Source of the DNA: Benincasa hispida
Taxonomy: Eukaryota > Streptophyta > Magnoliopsida > Cucurbitales > Cucurbitaceae
Assembly: GCF_009727055.1 (NCBI RefSeq)
Contig: NC_052353.1
Location: 63,585,088 to 63,649,087 of the forward strand
DNA length: 64,000 nt
Reading direction: 5' to 3'
The notes below the pieces were generated by a model. That model was not told where the DNA came from and did no database searches. It saw nothing but the letters and a program-made list of their open reading frames with translations. Within the stretch, counting starts at the first letter, position 1. Each line of letters begins with the position of its first letter. The position numbers and the translations under genes are program-made. This document shows positions 23,172-35,829 of the stretch, one piece after another.

Positions 23172-25242
23172 TGTTTCCATGAGCAGCGGAAGGATCTTTC
23201 CAAATATCATTCGTATATGAACTTTACAATTACAATCACAAACGAAAACATGCGATTATGCATACAATAGAAATTACAGCATGCTTTACTACAGATCAAA
23301 GGAAGAATCAACAAACCTCTATAGACTCATCTTCTAGTTCTTTGACCACAAACGCTTGATCATAGCAACACAGTAACACACGAACGTTCGTCCAACACAA
23401 CCGCTATACTGCACGAACACCACACACTCGAACTAAGCGATCGCTAAGGTCACAAACACCCCAAACACCATGAACGACCTTCATAGAACATCGACAGTGT
23501 CGAAGTGAGTATGACACCACTAAGAAGGTTACCTTGGTATTTTCGGTGTGAGAATCCAGAGGGTGGGCTCTTTGTGTACTTGGTTTGAGGCAGAAAACTG
23601 GAGGAATCAAAATCGTGTAAATGATTGAGCAAGTGGGAGATGGAACAACCTATTGTATACATCAATGCCCAATCGTTTAGGAAAAGCTATGTGATCGTTA
23701 ACTCATCGCTTAGTTGAGTGTCTATCGTGTAAGAAAACTCCACGATCAGTTAGCTAACTCTAAGCTATCGCATAGTAAATCTTATTTACTTGACAACTTC
23801 CCGTGAGTAATTTTTGAGAATGGAAAACTAAAAATCAACATTACTCAACATTACTAAAATTAGGAAAACATTTTTCCTATTTATCTCACGGTTACCATGA
23901 AACTACCAATAACCTCCCATTCAATTGGTTATTAGAGAAAAAGAGATAACTATCCAATAATTAATATTATTATAAATATAAATGATAACTAACTTACCAT
24001 AATATATTTATGATCTATAGTTGTAATATTTTATCTCATGAAACATACAAACCATAACTCTTTTCTTTTCCATGGAATTTAATGTAAATCTCATCTACAT
24101 TAATCCTCCATTTGATGTATCTCATACATCATACTGATCATATCATATATAATCGAATTACCTCTTGTTAATTTGAACATTTCAAATCAGCACCAAGAAC
24201 TGATCCTCAGCTTGATTCCATTGAGCTACTAAGGGGACCTTATGGACCTGTAGCTCGAAACTCCAACGATACGTGAATAACTGACTAAACTATTTAGTCA
24301 CGGGATCCACCATCCGTTAACTGCCAGGTAGTCTATTAAAGACCAACAACAGAACTCTTCTTACTACAGATATATTATGTGTCCATCTTAACCGATCAAC
24401 AATGCGTAAACCCTTCAAAGATTGCTCGTAAGTATAACTTGGCAAATAACCGTTATGCTCCTGTAGTTACATCTAACTCCTTATGTACCACCGAATCCTC
24501 TAATGAACATAAGTCATAATCCTACTATAACTGAATCCTCTCTTCCAAAGAGAAGCTGTGGCCACTATGTTCAAGCCTCGGAATCAGCCCTCAAGAGAGC
24601 AATCTATCTATTTACCCCCTGCTTCGGAGAAGGAGTGAATTCCATGTTATGTAAGTGAGTTTCCAGCTTCCAGATTAGACAAATCCCCAAAAAGGTAGGC
24701 ATGTTGAGTTGGCAATCTGGTCACTTTCACCCATACTAATCAAAGAACCGCCCTCAAAGACAGGACTTCCCAAAACACTCAGGATTGAGGTCGTGTTAGC
24801 TATGGTCGTTTAGGTGAGATGTAAGTCTCCAGTATCAACGACGCTATATATAGAGTGTAGTCATCTCATGGTCTGGTTTTATACAAACTATTTGTATAGG
24901 ACACCCTCGCTGCATGTCTCCACATGAATGATAAGGATCTATCATCTGTAGTAGTTTACAACACTTGCAAACCTCTACAAAGCGGACCGTATCCATAGTG
25001 TCACTAGGATTAGGTATCCCACCTTAATCCTTATACTACAAACCTATCTAGGTTATCACTTAAGGCATGATCTACTTGTATATCTCATATACATGCTTAA
25101 GTTTACATAAGATAACCATAGAGCTTTATTTATTGGATATGAGTAAATATCATAATGAAATAACAGTTATTTTATTCATAAAACAATGTGTATAATTACA
25201 AACAACGAGACTCCGGGAGAATTAGGACACCAATCCCAACAA
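23172..25242 (-). mobile_element. Solo LTR inserted into the RT of the second Copia element
   Basis: On the minus strand it begins TGTTGGGATTGGTGTCCTAA (right end 25242) and aligns with the 5' LTR at 5655-7646. The left end has lost the terminal 15-20 bases seen in that copy (compare 5655-5680). The flanks (CCTAG left, ATATA right) do not match, so the target-site duplication is gone, perhaps through a small deletion at the left end. No internal sequence is present. Its insertion leaves YIDD starting at 25244, two bases past the LTR. Confidence 0.82.
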
Positions 25243-26328
25243 TATATAGACGATATCCTACTCAATGGGAATGATGTAGGCTTACTGACTTCAGTTAAGA
25301 ACTAGCTAGAGACCCAATTCCAAATGAAAGATTTAGAAAAGGCTCAGTTTGTTCTTGGGATTCAAATCTTTCGGGATCGAAAGAACATAATGCTAGCACT
25401 GTCTCAGGCATTGTACATTGACAAGATGTTGATCAAGTACTTGATGCAAAACTCCAAAAGGGGTCTTTTGCCTTTCAGGCACGAAGTTACATTGTCTAAG
25501 TAATAATGACCTAAGACACCTTAAGAGGTTGAGGAAATGGGACGGGTCCCCTATGGATCTGCTATAGTGAATTTGATGTATGTGATGTTATGTACTAGAC
25601 CTGACATTTGCTACGCCATGGGGATAGCCGGTAGATATCAGTCTACTCAAGGACATGGTCACTGAATAACCATAAAAAACATCCTCAAGTATCTTTGGAG
25701 AACGAGGGACTACATGCTTGTGTATGGTTCTAAGTATTTGATCCTTATAGGATACACAAACTCTAATTTTCAAACTGATAAAGATTCTCAGATATCCACT
25801 TCAGGATCAGTGTTCACTCTTAACAGAGGGGTTGTAGTTTGGCGAAGTACCAAGCAGGGGTGCATCGCGGACTACACCATGGAGGTCGAGTATGTAGTGG
25901 CTTGTGAAGCTGCTAAGGAGGCCTTTTGTCTCGAAAATTCCTGACTGATCTGGAAGTTATTCCAGACATGTCTAGGCCCATCACCCTTTATTGTGATAAT
26001 AGTGATGTTGTGGTGAATTTCCATGAGTCTCGAAGTCATAAGCGCGGCAAGCACATTGAGTGAAAATACCATCTCATCCGAGAGATTGTGCATCGAGGGG
26101 ACATGATTGTCACGAAGATAGCTTTGGAGCATAAGGTTGCTTATCCGTTTATGAAGGCCCTCACGGCTACATTGTTTGAGGGTCACCTGCAGAGTATGGG
26201 TCTATGGACAAAACACGCGCTGGACTAGGGCAAGTGGGAGATCTTGTACTGGGCGTGTTTGTGCCCTAGTTTATTATTTTATGTACTTGTAATTGATTAT
26301 TGATCTTGTACACCCCTTTAGCTTTAGG
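25243..26328 (+). pseudogene. Copia RT C-terminus and RNase H (second element)
   Basis: YIDDILLNGNDVG opens the segment, followed by FQMKDLEKAQFVLGIQIFRD, then several stops. 25714-25944 is the RNase H region with STSGSVFTL, VVWRSTKQGC and EVEYVVACEAAKEA. The rest to 26220 is in shifted frames. A PPT-like AAGTGGGAGAT occurs at about 26230 as well as at the true PPT 100 bp further on. Confidence 0.8.
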
Positions 26329-26341
26329 ACAAGTGGGAGAT
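26329..26341 (+). promoter_or_regulatory. Polypurine tract of the second Copia element
   Basis: GACAAGTGGGAGAT directly precedes TGTTGGGGTTCATG, the LTR start. This is the plus-strand priming site and fixes the 3' LTR boundary. Confidence 0.8.
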
Positions 26342-28406
26342 TGTTGGGGTTCATGCCCTAAATCTCGTAGAGTTTTATAGTTTGTAAACATTTGTATGAA
26401 CAAATCATTTTTTAATTATATATTATGATATTTTATTTCACATTGTCTATGAAATATTTGATATTTTAGTTGCATTAAACACAAATCAATAAACTAAGAT
26501 CTATGGTTATCGTTGTAACTTAAACATGTATGTGGAGACATATAAGTATGGATCGTATTTTAAGTGATAACCTAAATGGTTTGTAATATATGGATAAGGT
26601 TGGATACTTTATCCTAGTGACACTACAAAGTATGGCCCGCTTTGTAGGTGTTACAAATATTGTAAAGTGCTACAAATGATCTGATCCTGATTATTCATGT
26701 ACTAGACATGCGAGTGAGGATATTCTATACAAAAGAGTTTGTATATAAGACCGGACTACGAAATGTTTAGTCTCGTTTATATACACCGTTCATAATTGAG
26801 ACTTTCATTTCACTAGGATAACCATAGGTAACATGACCTTAATCCTGAGTGAGTAGTGAACTCCTGCCTATGAGGGCGGTCCTTTGATTGCGAATGGATG
26901 AGAGTGGCCAGATCGCCGACTCAACAAGCCTACCATTTTGGGGATTTGTCTGATTGGGGAGCTGAGAACTCAGGTACACAAGATGAAATTCACTCATTCC
27001 CCAAAGTGGGGGTAAATAGATAAATTGTTCCCTTAAGGACTGATTCCGGGTCTTGAACAATGTGGCGTCACACCCTCTCTTGGTCCGAGAGGGGTTTAGA
27101 AATAGTGGGACTATGATCTATTGTTCATTAGAGGAATCAGTGGTACTTAAGGAGTTAGATGTAACTACAAGGGAAAAACGGTAAATTGGCCCAACTGTAC
27201 TTGTGAGCGATTTATGAAGGGTCATCATACTATTGATTGGTTATATCCAATAGACACAGAAATATATCTGTAATTTGAAGAGTGCAAGTGTCGGTCTATA
27301 ATAGAGTGCCCGACAGTTAACGGATTGTGGATAATGTGATTAAAGAGTTTAGTAAGTTATTCACGTATCGTTGGAGCTTCAAGCTACAGGTCCATAAGGT
27401 CCCATTGGTAGCTCAATGGATTCAAATTGAGAATCAGTTTTTGGGTTAATCTGAAATGTCCAAATTAATAAGAAGGAATTTGGTTATATATGATATAATT
27501 AAATTAATTAAATTATATATGATATAATTGATATAATGTATTTGATACATTATTGTTTGATTGGAGGAACTAATATTTGAATATGATTCAAATATAAATT
27601 CTATGAATAAGATTCATAGTTATTAAATTTAATATAAATATGATTTATATTAAATGCCATAAAATAAAGAAAAAGAACTATGGTTTATATATTGTATATC
27701 ATGCAATATTAAAACTATAGGTTATAAATATAATATGATAAGTTAGTTATCATATTTATTTATATTTATTAATTATTTGATAATTAAAAAAATTCTCAAT
27801 AACCACCCTTAGTGGTAGTTGCACGGTTTTATGGCAATTTTAGGATAAAATAAAATTTGATTTCAAACTTTCTCACATCTCACATTACTAGCAATCAAGT
27901 TACTACACGATAGCATCGAGAGACTATACGATAGATTTCTTATTTACACAATTGAGTATCTAGTCTATGCGATAGACTTAATCTTCTACACGATATTGTT
28001 CTCGTTTACTCGATCGTTCTCCTCATCCACACTAAACCTTCCCTCAAACCAAAATTAGCAAAAGCCCACTACTCCTGGATTCTCACACCGAGAATACCAA
28101 GGTAATCTAGTGGAAGTATCTGAATCTATTCGAGGATCGTGTTTCTACTTCTTGCTGTTCGAGGGAGATCGTCTTGCTCACTGCATTCGTGTTGTTCGAG
28201 AGTTGGTGATTGATCAAGGGATAACTTGAAGAATGGTTCTTCAAAGGTATTATCTCTTTATGCTTTGTATTTAATTCAAAGCATGTTGTAATTTAGTTTA
28301 TAATGCATAATCTATTCTGTATGACTGTAAATGCATGAGTTCTTTTACAATAGATTTTGGACGATCTGCTTCCGCTCATAGGTCCTCTGTATTTAGAGTT
28401 CCTTCA
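26342..28406 (+). repeat. 3' LTR of the second Copia element
   Basis: 2065 bp, starting TGTTGGGG and ending TTCCTTCA. It shares the overall plan of the 5655-7646 LTR but differs enough to be a separate subfamily. Open frames inside it (for example 26839-27060 minus) are not genes. CGATCG-type motifs recur at 27900-28015. Confidence 0.85.
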
Positions 28407-29330
28407 AACGGATGGCGAATAATTTAATTAAAGGAGTTTAATTAATTATTCACGTACCATTGGAGCTTCAAGCTACAGGTATATGAGGTCCATCGGTAGC
28501 TCAACGGAAATTAATGAAAATCAATTTATGGATTAATTTGAATTGTACAAATTGATTGAGGGATTTAATTATATGTGATATAATTAATTTAATCTAATTA
28601 TATATGATATAATTACTATAATGTATTTGATACATTATAATATAAAGTTTATTTGAGAGGAAATAAATATTTGAGTATGATTTAAATATTAATTATGTGA
28701 ATTGAATTTATATAATTAAATTTGATATAAATGGGATTTATATTAAATTTTGTTGTTGAGAGAATTAAACTATAGGTTATATTGTATTAGATATAATATT
28801 AAATGATAGCTTATATGTTATATGAATATAGTTTAACATATATTATATGATAAAGTTTTTTTTTATTTTATTTTTTAAAATAATTTTAGAGAGGGAGTTA
28901 TAACTCCCTCCCCATTTTTCTCTCTACAACATAATAGTGGGAGGGATTGAACGATTTTTTCATCTTCTTCCTCTTTGTGTTTTACAAAAGGGTTCTGTAA
29001 TTTTTACAATCTCTCCCAACTACTCAAATCTTCTCCTCCTCTCTACTCTCTCAAATTCTCTCATCCAAAATAGCCAAAGCCTACATCTCTACAGTGGTAA
29101 CATCACGATGGTGTTCCCTTTTGGTTCGAGAGTTTTACAATTGACAATTGATCTTTACAAGTAAGAGTTTTCTAAACCCATTTTTATTCTTCTGTAATTT
29201 TTCTTTAGCATGTTTTTTTTAATTAAATGTATAATTTTTTCTGTTTGCTTGCTGTAAAATTATTGTGCTGTAAATTTGAGTTCTTGGGTCTGATCTCGTT
29301 TCCGCTCAAGGATCTTTATGGTTCCTTTAT
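28407..29330 (+). repeat. Second, 5'-truncated LTR copy in tandem
   Basis: Directly after the 3' LTR, AACGGAT followed by GTACCATTGGAGCTTCAAGC repeats the LTR middle (compare 27319-27430) and continues to a diverged LTR end near 29330 (TTCCGCTCAAGGATC). The first 980 bp of this copy are missing. The 75-codon open frame at 28937-29164 lies within it and is not a supported gene. Confidence 0.7.
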
Positions 29331-29999
29331 TTGGATGATTTTTAGCTTGGAGAAAGTTACTATATGAGTGATATTTCGCGTTGATAACAAGGGATAATAT
29401 GCTTTGGGGCTTAGTTAATAGATTCCAAGCTTGTATGGCTAATTTTACTAATTATTAAGAAAACCCTCTCTGCTTTTTTAATCGTATGTCCTATTCTTCT
29501 TTTTTGTTTAATATATGTCCTCTTCTTTAATGATGACATAATATAATAATAATTTTTTATATGCTTTTATAGTTTTTTTTTTATTCCATACACATAGTCT
29601 TCCTCACATATTGAAGATGTGGAAAAGAAGACATTGCTTTTAAGATTCAAGAAATTTGTTAAAGCTTCAAGAAATTTAGAGATCGATAAAGTGATAAAGA
29701 AGATAATGATTGATTATTTTATGTTTTTGTAGTTTTTTTCACTTTTTAATTTTTGTAAATGCACACCAATGAGTCGATTTATAATAATTTATTATTTTTA
29801 CATGCTTTTATACTTTATTATTTCTCTGTTTAAATTTGTTGAAAATATACACAACAATTCATCTATATATAATTTTGAAATAAATATAATAGAAATAAGA
29901 GTTTTAAGTATAATTCTTTAATTCAACTTATACATATACATTTTATTTTCAACGTTATGAAACACGTGCAACACACATAATTTCGGTTAGTACTAATTA
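29331..29999. other. AT-rich intergenic stretch
   Basis: No gene, repeat boundary or motif that I can support. Confidence 0.5.
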
Positions 30000-30460
30000 A
30001 ATGAATAATAATTCTTCAAATATAAACCATAATATTCCATCCTATTTTTCAAACCACCTATGTAGGGAATGGGCTAACCACACAACTGCTCCAAATCCTT
30101 CATCAATTTGTGGTTGCCCTCAACATCAACTTTTCGCTCCAACTCCTTCAAAGCTTTTGGAGCAGCTTTTCTTAGTTCTTCAGTACTCGTAGTCGTAGTC
30201 AGAGTCGGAGTTGGAGCTTTCTTCTTCCACAAGAAATCCTTTCGGGCAGCTTCTCTCCATTCTTCCATCGTTGTCGGAGTATACTTTTGAATATACTCTT
30301 CAACATATCATTATTTTTAAACTCAATCGCTAACGACGAAATAGTTTTCATTGCTGATAACCATGTTTTCTTCGTCGGCGTCGGTTTTCCTTCTTCGATT
30401 TCTTTATCATTGCCTTATTTGCCACATGCTTCATTCTCTTAATAATAGTTCTTAAAAATT
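30000..30460 (-). pseudogene. Gene fragment resembling the C-terminal tail of GTE/BET bromodomain proteins, copy 1
   Basis: The minus strand encodes (30268-30074) EEWREAARKDFLWKKKA and then EELRKAAPKALKELERKVDV and EGNHKLMKDLEQL. This resembles the R-E-A-A-R-x-A-L-x-x-M-E-K-T-V-E-I-N-E-N coiled-coil tail that follows the NET domain in plant GTE transcription factors, recalled as a family pattern and not searched. Upstream (30290-30440) a frameshifted part reads SSLAIEFKNNDMLK. The fragment is homologous to 56880-57470 (+). No bromodomain was seen. Alternative: an unrelated charged plant protein. Confidence 0.4.
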
Positions 30461-31296
30461 CCAATAAAAAGGAGAATGTGATTAAAAGTGAAGAGTTGGG
30501 TTTTCGGTTTTCCTAAGAAATTTTGAAAATCTTGTAATTTGATTTCCGTGTGAAGCTTAGACTGTAATCATCTGTCTACGTTTTGATAAAGTAAAAAAAG
30601 AAAAAGTATATATAAGTTCTCTTGAGAGATTTGGAGTTGCCACCACTCATTTTTGGGGTGTGATTGGACATCCTTTTAAAATAAAAGCGGTCAACAAAAC
30701 CATCGGAAGTTGGATGGATGTACGGAAGATGTTAGGACCCCTACAACATCCGCGAGAAACATTTACCACATTTTATTTTAAAATTATCCTATTATTCTTT
30801 GGTCTTTAAAAAGAAAATATTTTTGAGTTTTTTTCTTTTGAATGTCCCGATGATATAAATTCAACTTCATAGCAATATATGAACTAATAATTACGAGTGG
30901 CTTGAGGTTATTAGAAAAATCTTGGAACATATGTTGAATTTCAAGATAACTTCCTAACTCAAGAAAACTCGAAAATCAATGTTTTCTAATATTTTGTCAT
31001 CAAAATTTTTGTAAGAAATTTGATGTATTTCTTGGATTATTAACCAAAAAGAGAACATTACTAAATTTCCTAAACCAAACGTTTGTTAAAATAAATCAAT
31101 CGTGGAGAGTTTCATGTATTTCTAGAACCTTAATGAAGTCCAAAAAGAGAACAGTACTCTTAACTCCAAATTTAGAAATTCATTTAGATACAAACTTTCT
31201 AGTTTAAAACTTAAAACATAAATTTGAGTTAAGAAAAAAGAAGAGTTCTTATTTCAAAAATTCATTTTCAAAAAAGTAGGCAACTTCGGTGGTTGT
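30461..31296. other. AT-rich intergenic stretch before the third Copia element
   Basis: No gene recognised. 31200-31296 is one flank of the Copia insertion at 31302; see the possible exon at 47303-47560. Confidence 0.5.
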
Positions 31297-31301
31297 CTCC
31301 A

Positions 31302-31606
31302 TGTTAGGAGTAAATTGGAAAAAGGGAAAACCAAAATGCAGCCGGAAGATGAAGAATCTCCTCCAACAAATTGCATGGGAGTGCCTCCTCCACTACATTT
31401 GTGACATGTGGCCACTAATATTTATTCTTTTGATTATTTAATTCATTATGTAAATATTGAAATCCACTTCTAAAGTTGTAATACCGCTGTATAAAAGGGC
31501 TGCTTAGCCATTGGTTAATATACAAGAAAATAAAACCTATTCAGCAAAAGCTTTTCAGAAAAGGCAAAAGGCTGTTCATCTTCTTTCTCGTTTTTGTCTT
31601 CTTACT
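31302..31606 (+). repeat. 5' LTR of the third Copia element, with TATA box
   Basis: 305 bp beginning TGTTAGGAGTAAATTGG. TATAAAAG lies at 31490-31497, placing the likely transcription start about 30 bp downstream in the LTR. It matches 46992-47302 closely, with small indels near 31375 and 47065. Confidence 0.88.
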
Positions 31607-31624
31607 TGGTATCAGAGCTATTTA

Positions 31625-32760
31625 TGGCCATTGCATTGTTCACCGTGACCCCAGTCTCTCCTTCCTTTAGTTCTCCTCCATTAAATCAGTTATTGAATCA
31701 GGTCACTACCTCCTATGGAGAAATTTGGCGTTGCGTATTTTGCGAAGCTATCGACTGAGGGGTCATCTCACCGGCGAAGATCCGTGTCCATCCAAGTTCG
31801 CCATGACAGTTGATCAACCGACAACAACCATTCCGGTTAGAGATGAAGCCGGTCTTGGAGGACAGTACTTAGGCATTGCCTCTTTAACTCCTCATCAAGG
31901 ATTAGCCACAGCATCCAGTACATCCTCTGTCCTTTAGAAAAATCCACTTTATTAATCATGGACCGCAGTTGATCAACTGTTGTTGGGATGGCTGTATAAC
32001 TCTATGACTGCAAAAGTAGCTATGCAAGTGATGGGATATGAAAATTCCAAAGACCACACCTGCTATTCATGAGTTATTTGGTCTGCAGTCAAGAGCGGAG
32101 GAAGGTTGCCTTCGTTAAGTGTTTCAACAGACTCGCAAAGGGTCAATGAAGATGTCTAAATACATAAGAGTGATGAAAACTCACTCAGACAATCTTGGAC
32201 TCGCTGGAAGTTCAGTACCCACACGAGCATTGGTGTCACAAGTTCTATTGGGACTTGATGAGGAATTCAACCTGGTTGTTGCAACCATCCAAGGACGCCC
32301 TAAGATTTCCTGGACAGATATGCAAACTGAACTGTTGGCCTTTGAAAAGAGGTTAGATTATCAAAACACTCAGAAAAATACTGTGTCGTTTAACAACTCT
32401 CCTTCCGTTAACATTGCAAGTAATTTGAGCCAAAGAAACTGAAATGCCAATGGTCAACGTGGGAATAATGCACAAAATGGTAGACAAACAAACAACAACA
32501 ATCAAAGGGTTGGGGGTGGACGAAACCAAGGCAGAGGATGTTGGAACAACAGTGGTTACAATCGACCTACCTGCCAAGTCTGCAATAGGTATGGCCACAT
32601 TGCTTATATTTGCCTCCACAGGTATGACAGAGAGTTTGTAACTCCTACAAATCAGAACAAAGGTGGAAATCAAGCCTCGCAAAACACTAGAAACAAGAAT
32701 ACCTCATATGCATTCACTGCATCTCAGAACACACCAGCAACTCCTCAAATGGTTGCTGAT
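31625..32760 (+). pseudogene. Copia gag with CCHC knuckle (third element)
   Basis: Starts ATGGCCATTGCATTG at 31625. The gag N-terminal region (WRNLALRILRSYRLRGHLTG) appears in another frame at 31725. 32119-32442 covers the middle (SKYIRVMKTHSDNLGLAGSS, then QVLLGLDEEFNLVVATIQ). A zinc knuckle CQVCNRYGHIAYIC is encoded at about 32571-32612. Stops at 31936, 32117 and 32440 break the frame. Confidence 0.8.
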
Positions 32761-33809
32761 CCAAATTAGTATATAACAGTGGGACTACCAACCATGTCAC
32801 TAGTAACTACAAGAATATGATTCAGTCCACTGACTATAGAGGTAAGGAAAAAGTTATAGTTGGGAATGGAAATAGGTTGAATATATCTCATATTGGTAAA
32901 ACTAGTTTAAAAATGAAAAATGGACAGCTTATCTTAGAAAATGTTTTGTGTGCCTAAAATAGCCAAGAATTTAGTTAGTGTTTCCAAACTAGCTAAAGAC
33001 AATGATGTGTTTTTGGAATTTCATGTTGATAAATGTATTGTAAAGGACTTGCGTTCGGGCAAAGTGGTGCTGAAGGGGGATCTTGAAGATGGACTCTATA
33101 GGCTAAATACAAAGGAAATAGTTACTGGTAGTGCTTCAATTGTTGATGAGAGATTGAAGTTGGCTAATAACAATAACATAGTAGTATGTTCAGCCTACTA
33201 TTTACCTACTGTTTTTACTAATAGAAAGGTGTCCAAGGATGTTTGGCACAAAAGACTTGGACATCCATCTTCTATAGCCCTAGACTTGTTAGTCCAAAAA
33301 TGTAATCTACCAGTAATCTTGAATGCAAATATTGAATTTTGTGAATCTTGCAAGTTTGGTAAATCACATGCTCTTCCCTTCTCTATTTCTGATTCTCGAG
33401 CTATGGCACCATTTGAACTAATTCACTCTGGCTTATAGGACCCAACACCGGTATTATCCAATAATGGTTTTCGTTATTATGTTAATTTTGTTGATGACTT
33501 CGGTCATTTTCTGTGGATATATCCTCTTAGACAAAAAAAAGTGATGTAATAAAAGCATTTAATCATTTTCACAACACAATTAAAACTCAGTTTGGAGCCA
33601 ATATTCAGTATTTACAATCTGATAATGGTGGGAAGTCTAAACCTGTTCAGCAACTATGTGACAAGTTAGGGATTAAAGTGAGACTTTCGTGTCCTTCCAC
33701 ATCGGAACAAAATGGAAGAGCAGAACGAAAACATCGACAAGTGGTTGAAATGGGACTGACCTTACTAGCTCAAGTAGGAATGCCTATTAAGTATTGGTGG
33801 GAGGCCTTC
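32761..33809 (+). pseudogene. Copia protease, pre-integrase and integrase, first half (third element)
   Basis: The protease motif is degraded (NSGTTNHVT, with the catalytic aspartate codon altered) at about 32775. The open frame 32941-33438 reads VPKIAKNLVSVSKLAKD, then VWHKRLGHPSS and CESCKFGKSHA, a complete-looking HHCC site. The first integrase aspartate position reads HSGL, so it is lost. LQSDNGG and EQNGRAERKHRQ (second aspartate and glutamate) are kept. A TAG at 33436 and a frameshift near 33535 follow. The reading stops at WWEAF where the Athila-type element enters. Confidence 0.88.
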
Positions 33810-35615
33810 TAATAGCTTGTAGAAATACAAGTTATTTATACATCCTTATCTAGATATTGCAGCAAAAAAAGAATAGATATGCGCCAATTGTATGAAAATT
33901 AGCTTAGAAATATAATAATTTTGAATTATCACAATTAACACCCACTAACATCATTAAGATGGAAGAAGAGGCTATTTCTACTCTGTTTTGCAGGAAACCA
34001 AGTCACCGCTTATGATTAAGGCTCAAGAAAAACTGACCAACGTATCTCTGACACATTGCACCCATTAATCAACAATGAAAAGACGATTAACGCAATGACG
34101 GTACAATGCAACAGTCGATCTAGAGCTGACTTTCAACCGCATGCGGTAATAAAAACAACACCGCATGCGAACACCCGATCGAAAGATGCAGTTGAGCAAC
34201 GTAAATGCGGAGGATTGTGCCACGTGTACGTCTAACGGTTTTACAGATTTGACGGTCTGATTGCATAACAGAAAGAATAATATCTCTCTATCTTCGGAAT
34301 TTCCATAACAACAAGTGAGGACCACAAGGCCGAAGTCAAATATCTTCACCTATAAATACCCCATAGAATTCACAAAAAAGGATGTTACTAGGGCTAATTG
34401 TTGCTATTATATTGAGAAAAAGGCTGAGCTAAGTGTTAAATTGAATAAATCTGGGAAGAATAAGAGACAAGGTCGAGAGGTGATTCTTAGTGTTAATCTG
34501 CCAGATCCCCGCTGCGAAGCTCTATACTCAGATCTCAGCTACTGGTTGAGCAAGCCTGAGAGGGAAGCTCATCCTTCCACGCGATCAATCCATTCCGACA
34601 AGCAAATCTCCATCCAAATCGGTGCCGAGTCGTTGGTGCTTGTTTGTATTTGTTTCTATCTCTTTTCATCATTATATCTCATCTTTTTTATCTCTTCATT
34701 CACACACCATGTATCAGACGCTAAATAGATATATTGAATGTCTCGATCGTTTTCATTACCACTTCTCTGTCTATTTCCATTCCTTCGTTTATCGTTTTCT
34801 TTATGAAGTGTTCTTAATCCCCGGGTAGTCAATATGAATTAAATGAGTACTTAATTTGTGTTAGAGAGATAATTGCGTTTAGCTAAGGAATGCTAGACGG
34901 CATCTTCACCTATGAGAGTAGAAGTGAAGATGTCATTCTGATCTATCGAGAGAAGGTCAGAAGAATGTGTTAACTATAGCGAGTAGTACTTCCAGGAATG
35001 GAAGTAACCTTGCGTTCATACGTTCTTCTCTGTTTCACCACAGACATGTGGGAACGCGGCTGATCACTGAAAGGTGTACGCTAAGGGAAAAACGGAATCG
35101 TACTTATAATTTTAGCGTAATTAAGGAACTTGCGATGTTTATATTAGTTATCTTTCTCCTCCTACTTCATACATAAGACTTGCCATCGCATCACATGATC
35201 TGTGTATAATCTTCACAGCCAGCCTTGCCCTCAGTATTTTATATCATGCCACCTATATCTTGTGCCATCTTAGCTTAGGTTATTGCATTTTATTTTATTA
35301 TAACATTTTTACTGCTTTCCTTTACTTCATCGCAACTTTATATACTTGTACACAAATACTTTTATTAAATTGAAAAACATGGTCGCATGTATCATAAACA
35401 TAACGCAATAACCTCAAACAGTCCCTGTGTTCAACCTCTGATCACACCGAGAAACTTTCGGTAGAATTATACTTGGTTTCAATGCAAGGAAACTTGTGAC
35501 AACGCACAGCATACTACAAGAGCATCCATTAATAACGCATATCTAGAAGTGGTAATGCATGAATTGAGTCCATTAATGCATGTATCATTAATAAGGAACT
35601 AATTTTACCATTACA
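33810..35615 (+). repeat. Athila-type 5' LTR
   Basis: 1806 bp. It begins TAATAGCTTG, where the 3' LTR has TGATAACTTG, so the terminal TG is mutated. It ends CCATTACA. TATAAATA lies at 34351-34358. The first 230 bp differ from the 3' LTR at roughly 7 percent of positions, whereas 35155-35382 is identical to 44248-44475. The 137-codon open frame at 34315-34728 is LTR sequence broken in the other copy. Confidence 0.92.
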
Positions 35616-35621
35616 AGTTTA

Positions 35622-35640
35622 TGGCGTCGTTGCCGGGGAC
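35622..35640 (+). promoter_or_regulatory. Athila primer-binding site
   Basis: TGGCGTCGTTGCCGGGGAC follows the LTR end by AGTTTA. Athila elements use a site complementary to tRNA-Asp, TGGCGCCGTTGCCGGGGA; this copy differs at one C-to-T position. Confidence 0.88.
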
Positions 35641-35829
35641 TGGTTAACAGTTTATTGTTTGAGTGTGTTTGTGGTATTTTGCAGGACAGATCTCTTTATA
35701 TTGACTGTTCAACGTGGAGAGCAGTCTGACGGCTTATGAATGCGGGAGTGATCTGGTAATTCTAAGTGGACCTAGAGATTAAGTGTATTATTCATGCAAG
35801 AGTTCATCAGGGCCAAATTAATTGGTGAA

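Larger units (their letters stand above)
20096..28406 (+). mobile_element. Second Ty1/Copia element, 5' LTR lost, split by an inserted LTR
   Basis: The order on the plus strand is gag (20096-20986), protease and GAG-pre-integrase (21010-21615), integrase (21640-22270), RT (22540-23171 and 25243-25600), RNase H (25700-26230), polypurine tract (26329-26341) and 3' LTR (26342-28406). The 5' LTR and leader are missing, replaced by the Gypsy fragment upstream. A 2.07-kb LTR of the left-edge Copia family interrupts RT at 23172-25242. Stops and frameshifts occur in every domain. Related to, but not the same subfamily as, the element at 1-7646. Confidence 0.85.

Noticed and set aside
34315..34728. 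137-codon frame in the Athila-type 5' LTR
   Set aside because: The same stretch in the 3' LTR has a stop and an indel; it is part of the LTR transcribed region, not a conserved protein.
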